Position numbers and translations under genes: made by a program
Origin: Hybos culiciformis
Lineage: Eukaryota; Arthropoda; Insecta; Diptera; Hybotidae
Assembly (NCBI GenBank): GCA_964007475.1
Contig: OZ023273.1
Span: forward strand, 103,972,485-104,036,484
Reading direction: 5' to 3'
DNA: 64,000 bases
In this document: positions 1-12,547 of the stretch, piece after piece
Layout: every line of letters starts with the position of its first letter
Numbering within the stretch: position 1 is the stretch's first letter
Notes under the pieces: generated by a model
What the model was told of the DNA's origin: nothing
Databases searched by the model: none
Seen by the model: the letters and a program-made list of their open reading frames with translations, nothing else

Positions 1-1254
1 ACATTAACATTTAAACGAAACAAAGCCCAACAAAACCGTAATGATTTTCTTACATTTTTTTTTTTTTTGCAAAAATTATTAAAGAAGTATCTTTTACACC
101 AAAAAATAATATTCTTATTTTTTTTCTCCATGTTATTCTTTAAAATAAAAGCACATAATTGTTATACCTACAACATAATATAAACCAGAATGTGTTTTTT
201 TTTTATGTTTCTGTTTTTGTGCATAAAATCAAACATCAGTCATGACCATTTTGATTAATGGATGAAAAACATAAAGGCTAACACGATATGATATAAAAAC
301 ATTAAATTAAAAAATAATAAACGCATAAAAGATAAAAAAAAAATCCATGGATGGCGCGGCGCTTTCTTGTAATGTTAAAATTTTCATTCAAAACTTTTTA
401 ATTTACAAAAAAAAAAAATACAAATATTAATTCTTATATATACATACATATAGTTACTTTGTAACAATAATTTTTATGTAATGCCCATACATCTGATTTA
501 GCATTTCTCATCTGAGACTAAATAATATATTTTTTTTACATAGAAGAGAAGCTGCTTATGGTGCTTATGAAATAGAAATTTTTTTTAGAAAATATTTTTA
601 TATAACACATTGCCGATAAGTTTATCTCGAAATTTATTTTAATCATATAGTAGGTATACAAAATATGTTTGATAAATGATTAACATTATTAATCGTGGAT
701 GTTCATTTTTAGTATATTCAGTGCGACATCTCACACATTAATATATTTGTTAAAACATTTTGGAGAAGCAATATTTTTGACTGAAAATAAACTTTATTAA
801 TAATATAAATCTTATTGGTAATGGAATAACTTGACTATGGCTGAATCGAAGTTTATACCATCACAACTGATATGTTGTGTTGCCGTTCTGGTGTTCTAGT
901 TAACCGTTTTTGCCAACCCATGAAGGGTTAAATAGTCAAAATGTGAAGTTTGTCGATGTTTTTAACTAAAGTGGCAATATTGTAAGCGTTTAATGAATTT
1001 CCTTTCTTTTTTAATTAATTTTCTATTTAAAAAAATGAATTAACGAACTAATTGAATGCGGTTTCTATTCAATGAATTAGATATTATATATCCATATAAT
1101 ATTATCGACATTCAAAATATTTAAAGAATATAATTTTTCGCAAATTATTTTCTGTTTTTAATCTTTAATAACTTTTTTGGATTTCAATTTAAAATTTGAA
1201 AAAGAAATTGACTAACTACGTAATTCTGAATGTTCAATAAGTACATAGTGGGAA

Positions 1255-1345
1255 AAATCGACCGTCATGTTGTAGTTATAGTGCTATTATCTTACGTTGG
1301 GTTCGATTTCCATCTTGGACCTGAATTTGTGTTAATTTTCTCGAT
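1255..1345 (+). repeat. Possible tRNA-derived SINE fragment
   Basis: The block contains GGGTTCGATTTCC (about 1299-1311), close to the RNA polymerase III B-box GGTTCGANTCC, about 30 bases after an A-box-like GTAGTTATAGTGC. It does not fold into a complete tRNA by eye and the B-box carries an extra T, so a decayed tRNA-derived SINE is more likely than a working tRNA gene. Confidence 0.3.
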
Positions 1346-2582
1346 TTGTCCACTTGAATTAAGTGTTGTATTTTTTTAATCGTTATCATTCAAAGTTTCT
1401 AAATTTTTTTCCAAATGTACAAATACGTTGAAATTTTTCTTCTTAATAAAAAATGTATTCCATCAAAATATTCGTACTACTTCTTCTCGACTCATCTTAG
1501 TTATTCGAAAAGATAATCATTAATTTAATATATATATCTATATCAATTACGTAGACACAAAATACACTTATTTAATTGTAATAAATTAAATTCTGTTTAA
1601 CCAGCTTAAGTTAAAAAAAAATGTTAATCTCATGGCGACAAAATGTCTCTATTTAAGAACTATTTAAAAAAAAATAAACCTTTTTTTCCTAAAAACTATT
1701 TTAATTGTACCTATTCATTTTACTTCTTAATTTCTCAGTTTAAATAAATTTTCAAAAGTCTGGCCTTATTATAAGAAAAGGAAATTGTTTTCTTATGAAA
1801 CATTAAACTTTCCATAATTTACAAACTTTTCCTAGGCTTCTTCGTTATTCGCTAATTGAACTAACAAATCCCTTAGATCAAATATTTAAAAACAATGGAG
1901 ACGCGTATAAAAAGCCCACAATAATAACTCAATCATTCTCAGATAACTTAAGAAAACTATTTCACGTAAAGTGTTGTGGGTTTTTTTTTCATCGGTAATA
2001 TTAGAAACCTACAAAATGAAAGAAATCACAATAGTCAAAGCTATATAAATTTTCAATCAAGAATTTCATTTTTGAATTTTCTAATTAACTTTTTTATTGA
2101 TAATTAAATTTCTGCAATCTCAAATTTTTTCCTGTGTTGTCAATTATATAAGGAAAGAAATGTATGTATATCCCTTCACGGTATAAAGAATTAAATTTTA
2201 AAATTCTTGAATTACTGAGAATACACAAAAATAAATTCATATTAATGTCGAGATATACATTTACTTTATACTAAATTAAAAAAAAAATAAATAAAAATAA
2301 AGAATTGAATTAGAAATGTAAAATGAGAATTATTGTTAAGAAAAATAAATGAACGTAAAATAACAAGAAATTCTAGTAAACTCTTTGGTTTACAATTTCA
2401 CAATTTTTAAATGCAGGTATTTTGTTACAGTAGTTTTTTTTTATTATTCCAGTGCTACATATGAATTAAAACCCTTTTATGATTTTAACTAATCTTGCGG
2501 ATCAATAAGTTATCCAAAATAATGCTTGTCTATTGTATTGGAAAATAAAATGTCGCAACATTAAGTTGGAATAAGAATATAA

Positions 2583-2640
2583 AAACTTTAATTTGAAAGT
2601 ATATTAAGAACACAAACTTTCATTTGAAAGTATATTAAGA
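2583..2640 (+). repeat. Two-copy tandem repeat, 31-bp period
   Basis: AAACTTTAATTTGAAAGTAT and AAACTTTCATTTGAAAGTAT start 31 bases apart and both run on into ATTAAGA. This is a simple local duplication with no visible function. Confidence 0.7.
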
Positions 2641-5600
2641 GTCAATAGAATATTCACTTAACTAAGTCAAGTCTAAGTTTAATACTCAGAGGGATTCCAA
2701 TTTATTAGGAACTATTAAGAAAATTCAGATGTTTTTTCGATTTTCTGGAACGATACTATCACTATTTTCACTGAACATTTCTCCATTTTAGTAATTTTAA
2801 ATCTTATATTAGTTCATCTGCAATTGAATAAATATTTGTTTACAAGGAAAATTATTTTACATGCATTTAAAAAAAATTCTAAAACAATAAAAGTTAACTA
2901 CACTATATGTACATAATTTGCATAAATCACAAACTTATAAAATTTACAATAAACTGTTATGTGAAGTACCATATAATAAAATTGATTATTTAATATTGTA
3001 CATTCTTGTTCTTGTATATAGATTTTTTCATTTGATTTTGATTCTATTGAAAACAGTTGATAATTTATTTAACTTTACAAACCAACTAAAAACGTGATGT
3101 CTCTAAATTATTAATATTCTTTCAATTTTCTCTTGGTGGTCCGTTATTGCATTTTGTGGACCATTAAGTTTTTTCTTTAATAATTTTTTATACGTTTTTC
3201 GCAAATGTTTTGATCAATTCATATATTCATTGGGTATATAATTTAAAGAGAGGTGAACATTTTAGTTTCCTGAAAAATTGCTATCTCAATCAAGAGACAA
3301 TATTATATTTAATCCTTTCAGAATGTTCGTTTTAATAATACTTAAATGTATAAAAAACTTGTAGTTAACAATTTTCATGTTGCTTGAAATATAATTTTAA
3401 AGTTCCTAGCTTAGCTCTTTTATTTTGCAATTGTATTTTTATACTTGAAAGAAATAAAATCTCTACATCAGCCGGAGTCTATTTGGCCACAGTGCTTTAC
3501 TTGAAAATGATAAAATTTCAAGTTATTCAAAATTCGATTATCGCTAAAAAATTAAGTTTCTGGCTTAAGTCTTTTGTTTTTTGTTTGATTTTATTAATGT
3601 CTTATATTTTGCTTGTATTTTCATGTAAAATTTCAAAATTAATTAAATAATTTAATTTAATTCAAAAATTAAAGTGAAAGCTTTGTTAGCTGATATGTCA
3701 AAAATAGTGTAGTAGGAATTAGGAATTAAATATTGATAATAAATCTCCTATTATCAAAGTCTCTGAAATGAAATATTTACGTAAATATTATTCTACATTT
3801 AAATTGAGTGAAAAGAGGAGAGCATTTCATCGAAATAAAGTTGGACAATACAATTCCAAGAAAAGTATTACTTCACATTAACTTAAGGAATATAGGCCTT
3901 CATAATTAACCAGAAATACAATTTCCGAATTCATGTAGGATATTTATACGAAAGAAATTTCAATCTTCGAGATCGGAGTATGTTGATCCTAAATTAGTAT
4001 TGTTATTGTGATTTCCTTTTTTTTTGTAAAAATTATAGTAAACAGTAAATTACTCAAATACAGTCTTAAGGCAAAATGATTCTGTTTATCGTGTTGGGCA
4101 CGTTATTGTGCCATTATGTAACTACTGCCCTATATCTTTTGAAAATTAAATTTAGTGGTTTCTTCGGTTCAAAAATATTTAAAGCCATAACGAAGCAATT
4201 TCTAAATATTATGAGAATTTTATTTGTTATTAAAACCGCAAATTATTTTGTATACAATCAAAGATTTTGGAACTTTTTTTTAAATATTGAGGTAAATATT
4301 TGAGAAGAGTTCCTCTTTTTTTTTTTAATATTCTGTATAATCTTTTAAAAATAATAAAGAATATGGTCATCACATTAGAGATTAGAATGATAAAAAAGTT
4401 TAAAAAAATTGCTTATTTAAAATATTTTCCCATAGAGGTTAAATAATTTCACATTAAACATTTTCCTCTTAAGGCAGATTTTAAGTTTGAAAATCATATA
4501 AAAAATATAATATAAATATTATGTGTATATAAATAAGAATTTTATTAATATTCACAGAATTTCTAAAAAAAATAATAAATTTTGAAGGAGTTTAACCCAG
4601 TAATAGGTAAGTTAGAGATTCAAACTTGGGATCCTACCTATGACAATAATATGAGACAGAATTATATTTAGCTTTTATTTAAACTTTAAAAATTCGGTCT
4701 CTGGTAAAATCGATAACATTCTATGTTAATGTCCGGTACTAATAAAAAAGTTTATATAATTCAAGAGAACTTTTATAAATGGCAGACTGAACAGCAAATC
4801 GGAACAAATGTAAACTTATACACACGTTCTGAGATTTGAAAGTTAAACTTAAATGCTTCAATTACCGTTTGCTAAAATATGTTAATTAAATTAAAAATCA
4901 TAAGTTAATTTAATTTCTGAACTAAAAATATGTACACATTGTACATATTATATTCTTGAACCGGGATAATAAATGACAAAGAAAATAAGAAGTTATTTTT
5001 TTTTATTATTTTTCATGTTTGTCATTTATATTATTTTTAAATTATGTAATTAAATCAAAAAAAAAATTTAAAGATATTAAATAGAATATAAAAGACTTTA
5101 ATGTTGAGAATTAATTACAAAATATTTTATTTTTGTTTATGAATCCATTGTTGGGAAGAATATCAAAAAGTTTGCAATAAAAATGACGAACTCTACATAA
5201 TTTTTTTTTACAAAACTTGAAAACTAATATTTTTTATGATGTACAAATTTTGTACCTTATTTGTTTCTTACATGCTATTGTGTTTAACGATTTATTATAT
5301 TGAGGTAGTATATAATGATTTTATTACATTCAAGAAATTACCTATATATAATTAGAAATTATTACAAACTTTTTAAATTTTCTCCCTACAATTAAAATAG
5401 ATTAATCTATAACCCTTCATCTGATCGCAATGTAGTATTTCGCATTCAATTTTACGAAAATTAAGCTATTCTCCAAAAATTATACCAAAAGTTGAGTATC
5501 AATTCCGTATTTGACCAAAAACAACAAATTGTTTTATTTTCTTCGACTTCGACCAGCACCGGGTTAATGTCAGAAAAAAATCGACCTTTTTTTTAATTTC

Positions 5601-5689
5601 AAATATTTATGAACTAAAAGAATATTATTTTACTATTGAGTACGACTCTGCTATTTCCTTACGGAATGTTAGCTTACGGAATGTTAGCT

Positions 5690-5945
5690 GTCCAACGAGA
5701 CATTGGGCTCAAATATAAACAACTCCCTGAAAATGAATTATTGATTTTGACATTGAGGACAAAGATCTTGGAAAACCAGCTAAAAAATTTGAAGACGCTG
5801 AATTGAAAGTATTAGGTAATGGATGAAGATTCTTGCCAAACACAATCAAAATTGGCTGTTGTAGCATTAAAAATGTTAATCGATCAACTGTTGCGAAACA
5901 AACGGAATGGTTCAAAAAGCTGGTATATTAAAAGAAAGACACGAT
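5690..5945 (+). pseudogene. Mariner-like transposase remnant (N-terminal HTH part)
   Basis: Broken plus-strand frames match the mariner-family DNA-binding region in order. DIEDKDLGKPAKKFEDAEL lies near 5744-5800, DEDSCQTQSKLAV near 5824-5862, VNRSTVAK just after in another frame, then GMVQKAGILKERHD near 5905-5945 in a third. In intact mariners these blocks form one continuous stretch between the first and second helix-turn-helix. Here at least two frameshifts and an internal TGA separate them, and no catalytic DD34D region follows. A 16-bp tandem duplication (TTACGGAATGTTAGC) sits just upstream at about 5659-5690. No terminal inverted repeats were recognised. Family assignment is from remembered conserved motifs. 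Confidence 0.72.
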
Positions 5946-8900
5946 AAAAATAATAATAATAATGAAAAAAAAAAGCTAAAAATAAATTTAATTTTTGTTA
6001 GCAAAGAAAACAAAACAAAAAATTAATATGAACCCATAATTTTATCGCTTTTCTCTATAATTTATAAAAAACCATCTTTGTTGTTCGTCGAAAAAAAAAA
6101 GAAAAAAAGTACGAAAAAAAGAACAGATACGTTCTTAAAAAACAACCATCGGATGCATAATTCAAAAAAAAAAAAACGAAAATATTGTTAAAAAAAAAAC
6201 AACCATAAAATTTGTTAAACTAATTTGAGCGTATTTTCCTTTTTTTTTTTTTCTTGTTAACATAAGAACAAAAAAGTAAATATTTTTTTTAACATATTCG
6301 CAGAAATTTTCTTCGTAGTAACTTCAATGTAACTCTATGGTGTGGTGACCCATTCAAAGAATCTTTTATGAAAAAAAAAAAAAAATTAACAATTTTTCTA
6401 ACACTGACAATCTTTTTTTTTTTACCAAAAGAAATTTTTTTTTTTTTTTTTTATTTAGAATCTATTTTTCTTTCATAAATTTAGATACTTTCTAATTTTT
6501 TTTTTTATTCTTTTGTTTGATTTGCTTTTCTGAATATTATTTATTTTATTTTATTTTATTTTATTTTAATTATTTTTTTTAAGAAAATTTCTTAAATAAC
6601 GCATCCGTAATAATTTCTTCACGAACTGAACTCTTTAACGATCAAACTTAAAACTGAATTCTAACTAGACAATGTGTAAGCTTTTTAACAGAAGTTTGTA
6701 ACAAAAAAAAAAATAAAAGGAAAATAAATAACAAAAAAAGAAAGATAAAATGTGCATTTATATTATAACCAAGAGCGTGAATAAAAAAAAAATAAATAAA
6801 TTGAGAAAAACTGGTATGAAAGTTCTAAGGAAAATTATCAAAATATAAAATCAAAAATAAAGAGAAAATTTTTGAAGCACACAAAATAATATTCTGTGAT
6901 CTACACACACGAAAAATTTTTCAAAAACTTCAAAATTTTCTCTTGGCGGGAAATATTTTGTCACCCAAATCTAATTATCTCCCCTTGATTATTTAGATAT
7001 ATTTTATGATCACTATCAGCTTTCTTTCAACTTTTAAAAGTAAATGACTTCCTTAACTTCCTTAAAGTTATGTTATTTATCTAATTGTTGATTATTAAAA
7101 AACTTCTCATTGATTTTTTTTTCTATTTGATATAACTCTATGTTTTCTGACATTCTCAAATTAGAAAGAAATATAATATAATCAAGTTAATAGTCTAAAA
7201 TAGATTAACAATCTTCAATTTTAGGCATTCACATCATCTTAATAAATTTACATTATGTCATGCAGGAGTTATAATTCTTTAGTGAAAAAATGAATTTTTG
7301 GTAGTTATTAACAGACTTTTATTTACTCTAATTTTATCAGGTGATATCAGAGCTGTACAAAACATCCCTTAGGCAATTAGGCAAGATAAAAGCCTTAAAT
7401 AGTTATTATGTGTTCTTATAATAATAATTTCCTTATAATAATAACAATTTAAACGAAATTGGAATTAATTTTTAAGCTCAATAGATATTCAATGCTAATC
7501 TCGATACTAAGTACTTGAAAGATTAAGGTATTTCATTCTCAACTTAAAAAAAAAACAAAATAGAAATCGATCAAACTTATTTCGACTAAATAATCTGCAA
7601 CCTATAAAGGCAACATTAGGTCATAAAAAAAAGAGACAATGAAATTTCTTCTGATAAGCAGAAGAGATATTTTATTGCAAATTCATGAGGAATTTTTTTT
7701 TCTTCTTTACAATAACAACAACTAAACACAACATGAAACATAATTTTGAATAAATTTTGTTCATTCTTTTTATTTTCAGTTTAGAAGTAGTATATTATTA
7801 TTCTTCTTTTTTTATGATCTTGAACGTCTGGTTACATTTTTTTTTTTCATATATGACTATCGCGCAATTTCATACTTTGATCTTTATTTTTTCCGGACAT
7901 ATGTACCTACATATAACATTAGAAAGCTAAAAAAAAAACTTTTACTAGGGTGACAATTCAATTGCAGCAAAAAGAAAGAAAATTGTCAATAAATTAATTA
8001 GAATTTTTTTTTTAATTCAAATAATTGAATAATTGCAAAAATCAGTGTAAAAATTTTTAATTATAATATTGTGATAATTATGAGTGAGTATGATGAGTAA
8101 CGAATAAATAACATTTGTAATTTAGAGTTTAATATATATATATATACCATACGTCATTTTCGACAAGTTTTTTATTTTATAGAAAATTATTATTTGATGT
8201 AACATATTTTTAGGCATTTATAAAATTATTTAAACTGAAAAAAGATGAATTTAGGTGACAAAGCCGCAACACCAATCCTCCTGAACTTTTTTTTTGAATT
8301 ACAAAAAAAAAACTTTACTAGGATGTAACATGTAAGAACACTATTTAGCTTATTTATTACGCTTGTTAAAAATTGCAGGCTCTAAGCTCTATAAGTACTA
8401 CGTTTTTGTGTGCTAAACGCTTAGGATGTTCGTTTGCTTGTATAATTAATTCAGGTTCTACCAAAAATATAACGTGAAGATAAGGGTTCCTAAACGTCAG
8501 CAATTGAGAATTTACCAAGAATCACAAATTTTAGAAAAAAAAACTTTTACTAGCCTAAATTAATTAATAAAGTCCTCTGAACTCCTCTTAAGCAGAACTA
8601 TTGAAATTTTCCCAAAAAATTAGATTTTATAAGTTCCCAATGCACAAAATAAAACGAAAAAACAATATTATAATTTAACTCACAATATCAAAAATGAAAT
8701 GTGTGCTTAAAAAAAAAACATATTTCTCCATAAAATTCTTAACGTCACTAAAAATGATGCAATAAACATGCGAAATGTAATTATTTTTGGGTTTTTTGAT
8801 TTTATTTTACAATTTTTAATGAAATAATGTTTGCAACATTTTTTTTTTTTTTTGCTTGGTCAAGTGTTAAACTTATTGCTTTTAGTAAATAATCGTAATT

Positions 8901-9546
8901 TTCAATTTAAATATTAAATAATCATCTACAAATAATAGCTTGTTTCTTTTCGAATTTTTATACTTGGAACCTATGCAATTTGTTTTTATAAATTTGTCTT
9001 CGGATTGCATTAATTTTGATGAAAACGTTATAAAAAATAAAAATATTTTCTAGCTGTAATCATAAATTAAATAATGCAGTAGGAACATTGAAAATATTGC
9101 TTTTTGATTTTTAATATTGGATACCCAGTAATTATTTTACCCTCTTCTGCATTCAATGTTTATTTTACTAGTTCAGATAAGTTTTAATATTTTTGATGTT
9201 ACGAGCGGTTTAAAAAATTCAAGTTTGTTGCAAAATTGTTTGAACCTTATAAATTTTTATTGGTTTAATTTATTAAACTCAATAAAAACAGAAATTAATT
9301 ACTAGGTATACATTATCTGTATATTTTTAATTTAAAATTATTCTACATTTCCTTCGTATTTCAGCCATTCTAATGAATTTCTTTTCTTACATATTATCAA
9401 AAGGATAATGCATCTTTTACCTAGAAAGTATCATAAAAGAAAACTCATCACTTTATGAAAAAATAAATATAATAAGAAATACAAAAATGCTCACAAAGCT
9501 ATTATAAAGACAACAAAAAATAAAACCTTTATAAGACTGAAAATCT
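5946..9546. other. Gene-free low-complexity region
   Basis: Dense A/T homopolymers with no supportable coding sequence. A short block of eight or more A followed by ACTTTTACTAG or a close variant occurs three times (about 7931-7948, 8303-8321, 8535-8553), which hints at decayed copies of one repeat. Confidence 0.6.
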
Positions 9547-10956
9547 TTAATTATTTTTTGAATCAAAAATGCTTAAATTTATATCTTTTCTCCGATTTTC
9601 TAAATGTGCTTCAATAATTTTAATAAATTGTGAACGATTCAACATCGAATATCCAGGTATTAATATTTGTTTGGTCATATGATGCAATTCAGAATACCCA
9701 CTTAAAAATAAATCTAAACCCAATTCAATAGCTGTACCAAAATCACATTCATCTACTGCAATATTAGCAGCATTCGCAATTGAATGAAGTTCTTCCATTG
9801 CTCCAGCTATTATGCGATCATCTCCATTCGCTTTTTCAAATTTATTAAAAATTTTTCTTAGCTCACTTTCACTAGCTTGAAGTGGACGATACCCCAGTTG
9901 TGTTTTACGTTCAAATGGTACCACTAATCCAACTCTATGAAATGTTTTTGCAACAACCTTTTTATTTCTTTCTTTGTTCAATGATTTAACACTATCTAAT
10001 TTAATTTTATTCTCAGCGGCAAATTCTTGTATTTTATTTTTCAAAATTTTAATCTCTGTAGCTGTAAATGGTGTAATTGCGAAGTCTCTTTGCAAGAAAA
10101 ATAATATAGTTTCGAAACAGTTGCTGCCAACAAACTCAAATTCACAATTTTTTCGTGAATCATTACGAGCAATAAGTAAATTTTCTTTTTCTGTTGGATC
10201 ATCACGCCAGTAACCATAATGAATGCCTGAACCTTTCTTCACAAAAACTGTCTGAAATTCTGGCGGATCGTAGTAAAATCTCCAGTGTCGCAGAAACTCC
10301 CCAGATTTAAATTGAGAAGCTGCCTGATCAGTATCATTAAATTTTCCACACAAGTAATCAAACGGACCAGCTAAAATTAAACCAAATTTGTTAAAAACCA
10401 TTTCTGGCTTAATATTTTCCTTAGCCAATGAATTACAAAATACCCAAAATATAAAAAATTCTTGTGGCATTTCAACGAGGAAGTTGTCTTTGATAAACGC
10501 TGGTGTTTTCATCAAAGCTAAATATTTATCTTTGAAAGCATGGCGAACTTTGGATTCAAATAGCTCAATATATCCTGTTTTTAAATTTTCACTAAGATTT
10601 TCCGTTTCCATCTTTTTAATTTCACTGTTGTCATCGGAGTTCGAGCCCTCTGAAGAACTGTCACTTACAATTTTTGTTATTTCATTTGAGTCTGAAATTG
10701 ATGATTCTTCATCTGAAGTTGTAGGGACAGTAGACGGTGATAATTCATTTGAAGATGTTGGGCCAGGAAATATTTTTTGTCGTTTCGCATTATTTGAGTC
10801 CAATGGTGACAAACGTTCTTTTTTATTTTGACCTTGATCAGGTAATTTTGCCGGTTTAGGTTTTACACTTTCTGGGTGATTGTATTTTTGATGATGCTCT
10901 AAATTTTTTTGATAACATTTGTCCCAATATTTGCAATTTGATTTTTTTTCTGCCAT
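9547..10956 (-). CDS. HPF1: Histone PARylation factor 1 (HPF1) homologue with PBZ zinc finger
   Basis: A single uninterrupted frame of 469 residues. HPF1 joins PARP1/PARP2 at DNA breaks in the nucleus, completes their active site and redirects ADP-ribosylation to serine. Residues 8-27 form a PBZ (poly-ADP-ribose-binding) finger with C8, C14, H21 and H27 (C-x5-C-x6-H-x5-H), followed by HP. Residues about 30-125 are a low-complexity Ser/Glu/Asn-rich linker with a basic patch (NAKRQK). The HPF1 domain fills the rest: GPFDYLCGKF, HYGYWRDDP, then the most conserved segment, with GYR at about 355-357 and VDECDFG at 401-407. The D402-E403 pair corresponds to the acidic pair of human HPF1 that completes the PARP active site, and Y356-R357 to its PARP-contacting Tyr-Arg. 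Vertebrate HPF1 (about 346 residues) lacks the finger; as I recall, the fly protein CG1218 has it. No intron is visible. The ATG is the first in the frame and lies directly before the PBZ finger. Confidence 0.93.
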   Translation of the reverse strand: MAEKKSNCKYWDKCYQKNLEHHQKYNHPESVKPKPAKLPDQGQNKKERLSPLDSNNAKRQKIFPGPTSSNELSPSTVPTTSDEESSISDSNEITKIVSDSSSEGSNSDDNSEIKKMETENLSENLKTGYIELFESKVRHAFKDKYLALMKTPAFIKDNFLVEMPQEFFIFWVFCNSLAKENIKPEMVFNKFGLILAGPFDYLCGKFNDTDQAASQFKSGEFLRHWRFYYDPPEFQTVFVKKGSGIHYGYWRDDPTEKENLLIARNDSRKNCEFEFVGSNCFETILFFLQRDFAITPFTATEIKILKNKIQEFAAENKIKLDSVKSLNKERNKKVVAKTFHRVGLVVPFERKTQLGYRPLQASESELRKIFNKFEKANGDDRIIAGAMEELHSIANAANIAVDECDFGTAIELGLDLFLSGYSELHHMTKQILIPGYSMLNRSQFIKIIEAHLENRRKDINLSIFDSKNN

Positions 10957-11400
10957 TGAAATTATATTTTTATTAAAATTTATTATTAATTTATTTTTTC
11001 TTAATAAAATGGAATGAAAGAGCGCGAAAATTTTATTTATTTTTCCATTTTTAAATTTAAAAACAAGAGCAATACAATAAAACCAAGATCAGTGATTCAA
11101 TTTCAATAAAATAACAAAACAATAAACTTGATGTTCGTCATTAGAAACGGCTGTTCTGTGGTTAACTTAAAATTGTCAAATTAATTAAGATACAGGGTGG
11201 AATTAAATAAATAGTTATAAACATGTGACGTAATATAAAAATTTTTAATAGGGCTCCCGGAAAGTTTTTTGGACAAAAACATTCTACCGGTATCATTGTG
11301 TGTGTAATTTAACGCCAAAAAAATTACACTACCAAAATACCCATTTATGCCTTGTTCAGACAATGAGCTCTGATCATGATAATCTTACTTTTTGAGATTA

Positions 11401-11805
11401 TGCCTTGTTCAGACAACGACTAAATCATGATTTCGTAATCGTGATTTGGTGTAGATAATCATACTTTGAAAACCTGTGTGAACACGATTATGAACGAAAA
11501 CAAAAAAAGTAAACAACAAGAAAGCAAACAAAATAAAAACATAAATATTATTTGCTACTCAAATTTTTTTTATTTTGTAAATAAAGAAAATATGTCAAAA
11601 ATAAAAGTCAAAAATAACTAGGAATGAGTGGAAATGGGTAACATGGATGGTAAACAACTATAAACTCATCCCTGAAATTTTTCATGATTTTCGATAATCA
11701 TGATTTCCGATGACACTTTTTTTGTATGAGCAAATCATGGAAAAATGAATGATAATCACTAAAAGTAAGATTATCATGATCAGAGTTCATTGTCTGAACA
11801 AGGCA
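11401..11805 (-). mobile_element. MITE copy A (405 bp), inserted in copy B
   Basis: Terminal inverted repeats TGCCTTGTTCAGACAA and TTGTCTGAACAAGGCA. It is flanked by TTA on both sides (11398-11400 and 11806-11808). It runs opposite to copies B, C and D, and its length equals that of copy D. There is no coding capacity. The insertion point lies inside the left part of copy B. Confidence 0.9.
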
Positions 11806-12157
11806 TTATTTTTTTTTTTTTCATGATTTGCTCATACAAAAAAATAGTCATCGGAAATCATGATTATCGAAAATCATGAAATATTTCAGGGATGAGTTTC
11901 AGTTTTTTACCATCCATGTTACTCATTTCCACTCATTCCTACTTATTTTTGACGCATTTTTGACTTTGATTTTTGAGATATTTTTTTTATTTACAAAATA
12001 AAAAAAATTTAGTATGTAGTAAATAATTTTTGTATTTTTATTTTGTTTGTTTACGTGTTGTTTACTGTTTTTGTTTTCGTTCATAATCCTGTCCTCTTCA
12101 CACAGGTTTTCAAAGGATGATTATCTACTCAAATCACGATTAGGAAATCATGATTAA

Positions 12158-12547
12158 TGCCTTGTTCAGACAATGAACTCTGATCATGATAATCTTACTT
12201 TTTGTGATTATCATTCTTTTTTCCATGATTTGCTCATACAAAAAAAGTGTCATCGGAAATCATGATTATCGAAAATCATGAAAAATTTCAGGGATGAGTT
12301 TATAGTTTTTTACCATCCATGTTACCCATTTCCACTCATTCCTAGTTATTTTTGACTTTTATTTTTGACATATTTTCTTTATTTACAAAACAAAAAAAAA
12401 TTTGAGTAGCAAATAATATTTATGTTTTTATTTTGTTTGCTTTCATGTTGTTTACTTTTTTTGTTTTCGTTCATAATCGCGTTCACACACGTTTTCAAAG
12501 TATGATTATCTACGAAATCATGATTAAGTCGTTGTCTGAACAAGGCA
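12158..12547 (+). mobile_element. MITE copy C (390 bp), inserted in copy B
   Basis: Same 16-bp terminal inverted repeats, flanked by TAA on both sides (12155-12157 and 12548-12550). The last 20 bases of copy B resume immediately after the right TAA, so copy C landed inside the right end of copy B. It is very similar in sequence to copy D. Confidence 0.9.

Larger units (their letters stand above)
1..5685. other. Gene-free AT-rich flank
   Basis: No coding region can be supported here. The stretch is AT-rich with many homopolymer runs. Open frames near 3384 and 4076 are hydrophobic, use AT-rich codons and show no family signature. The only structured items are a tRNA-like (SINE-like) block near 1255-1345, a short tandem repeat near 2583-2640 and a small GC-richer patch near 837-960. 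Confidence 0.6.

Noticed and set aside
4076..4303. Open frame starting MILFIVLGTLLCHYVTTA, signal-peptide-like, with a good ATG context
   Set aside because: After about 18 residues it becomes AT-driven hydrophobic sequence, and no downstream exon or firm donor was found.
9974..10831. Two plus-strand open frames (79 and 147 codons) opposite HPF1
   Set aside because: They are antisense shadows of the HPF1 coding sequence and show no family signature of their own.
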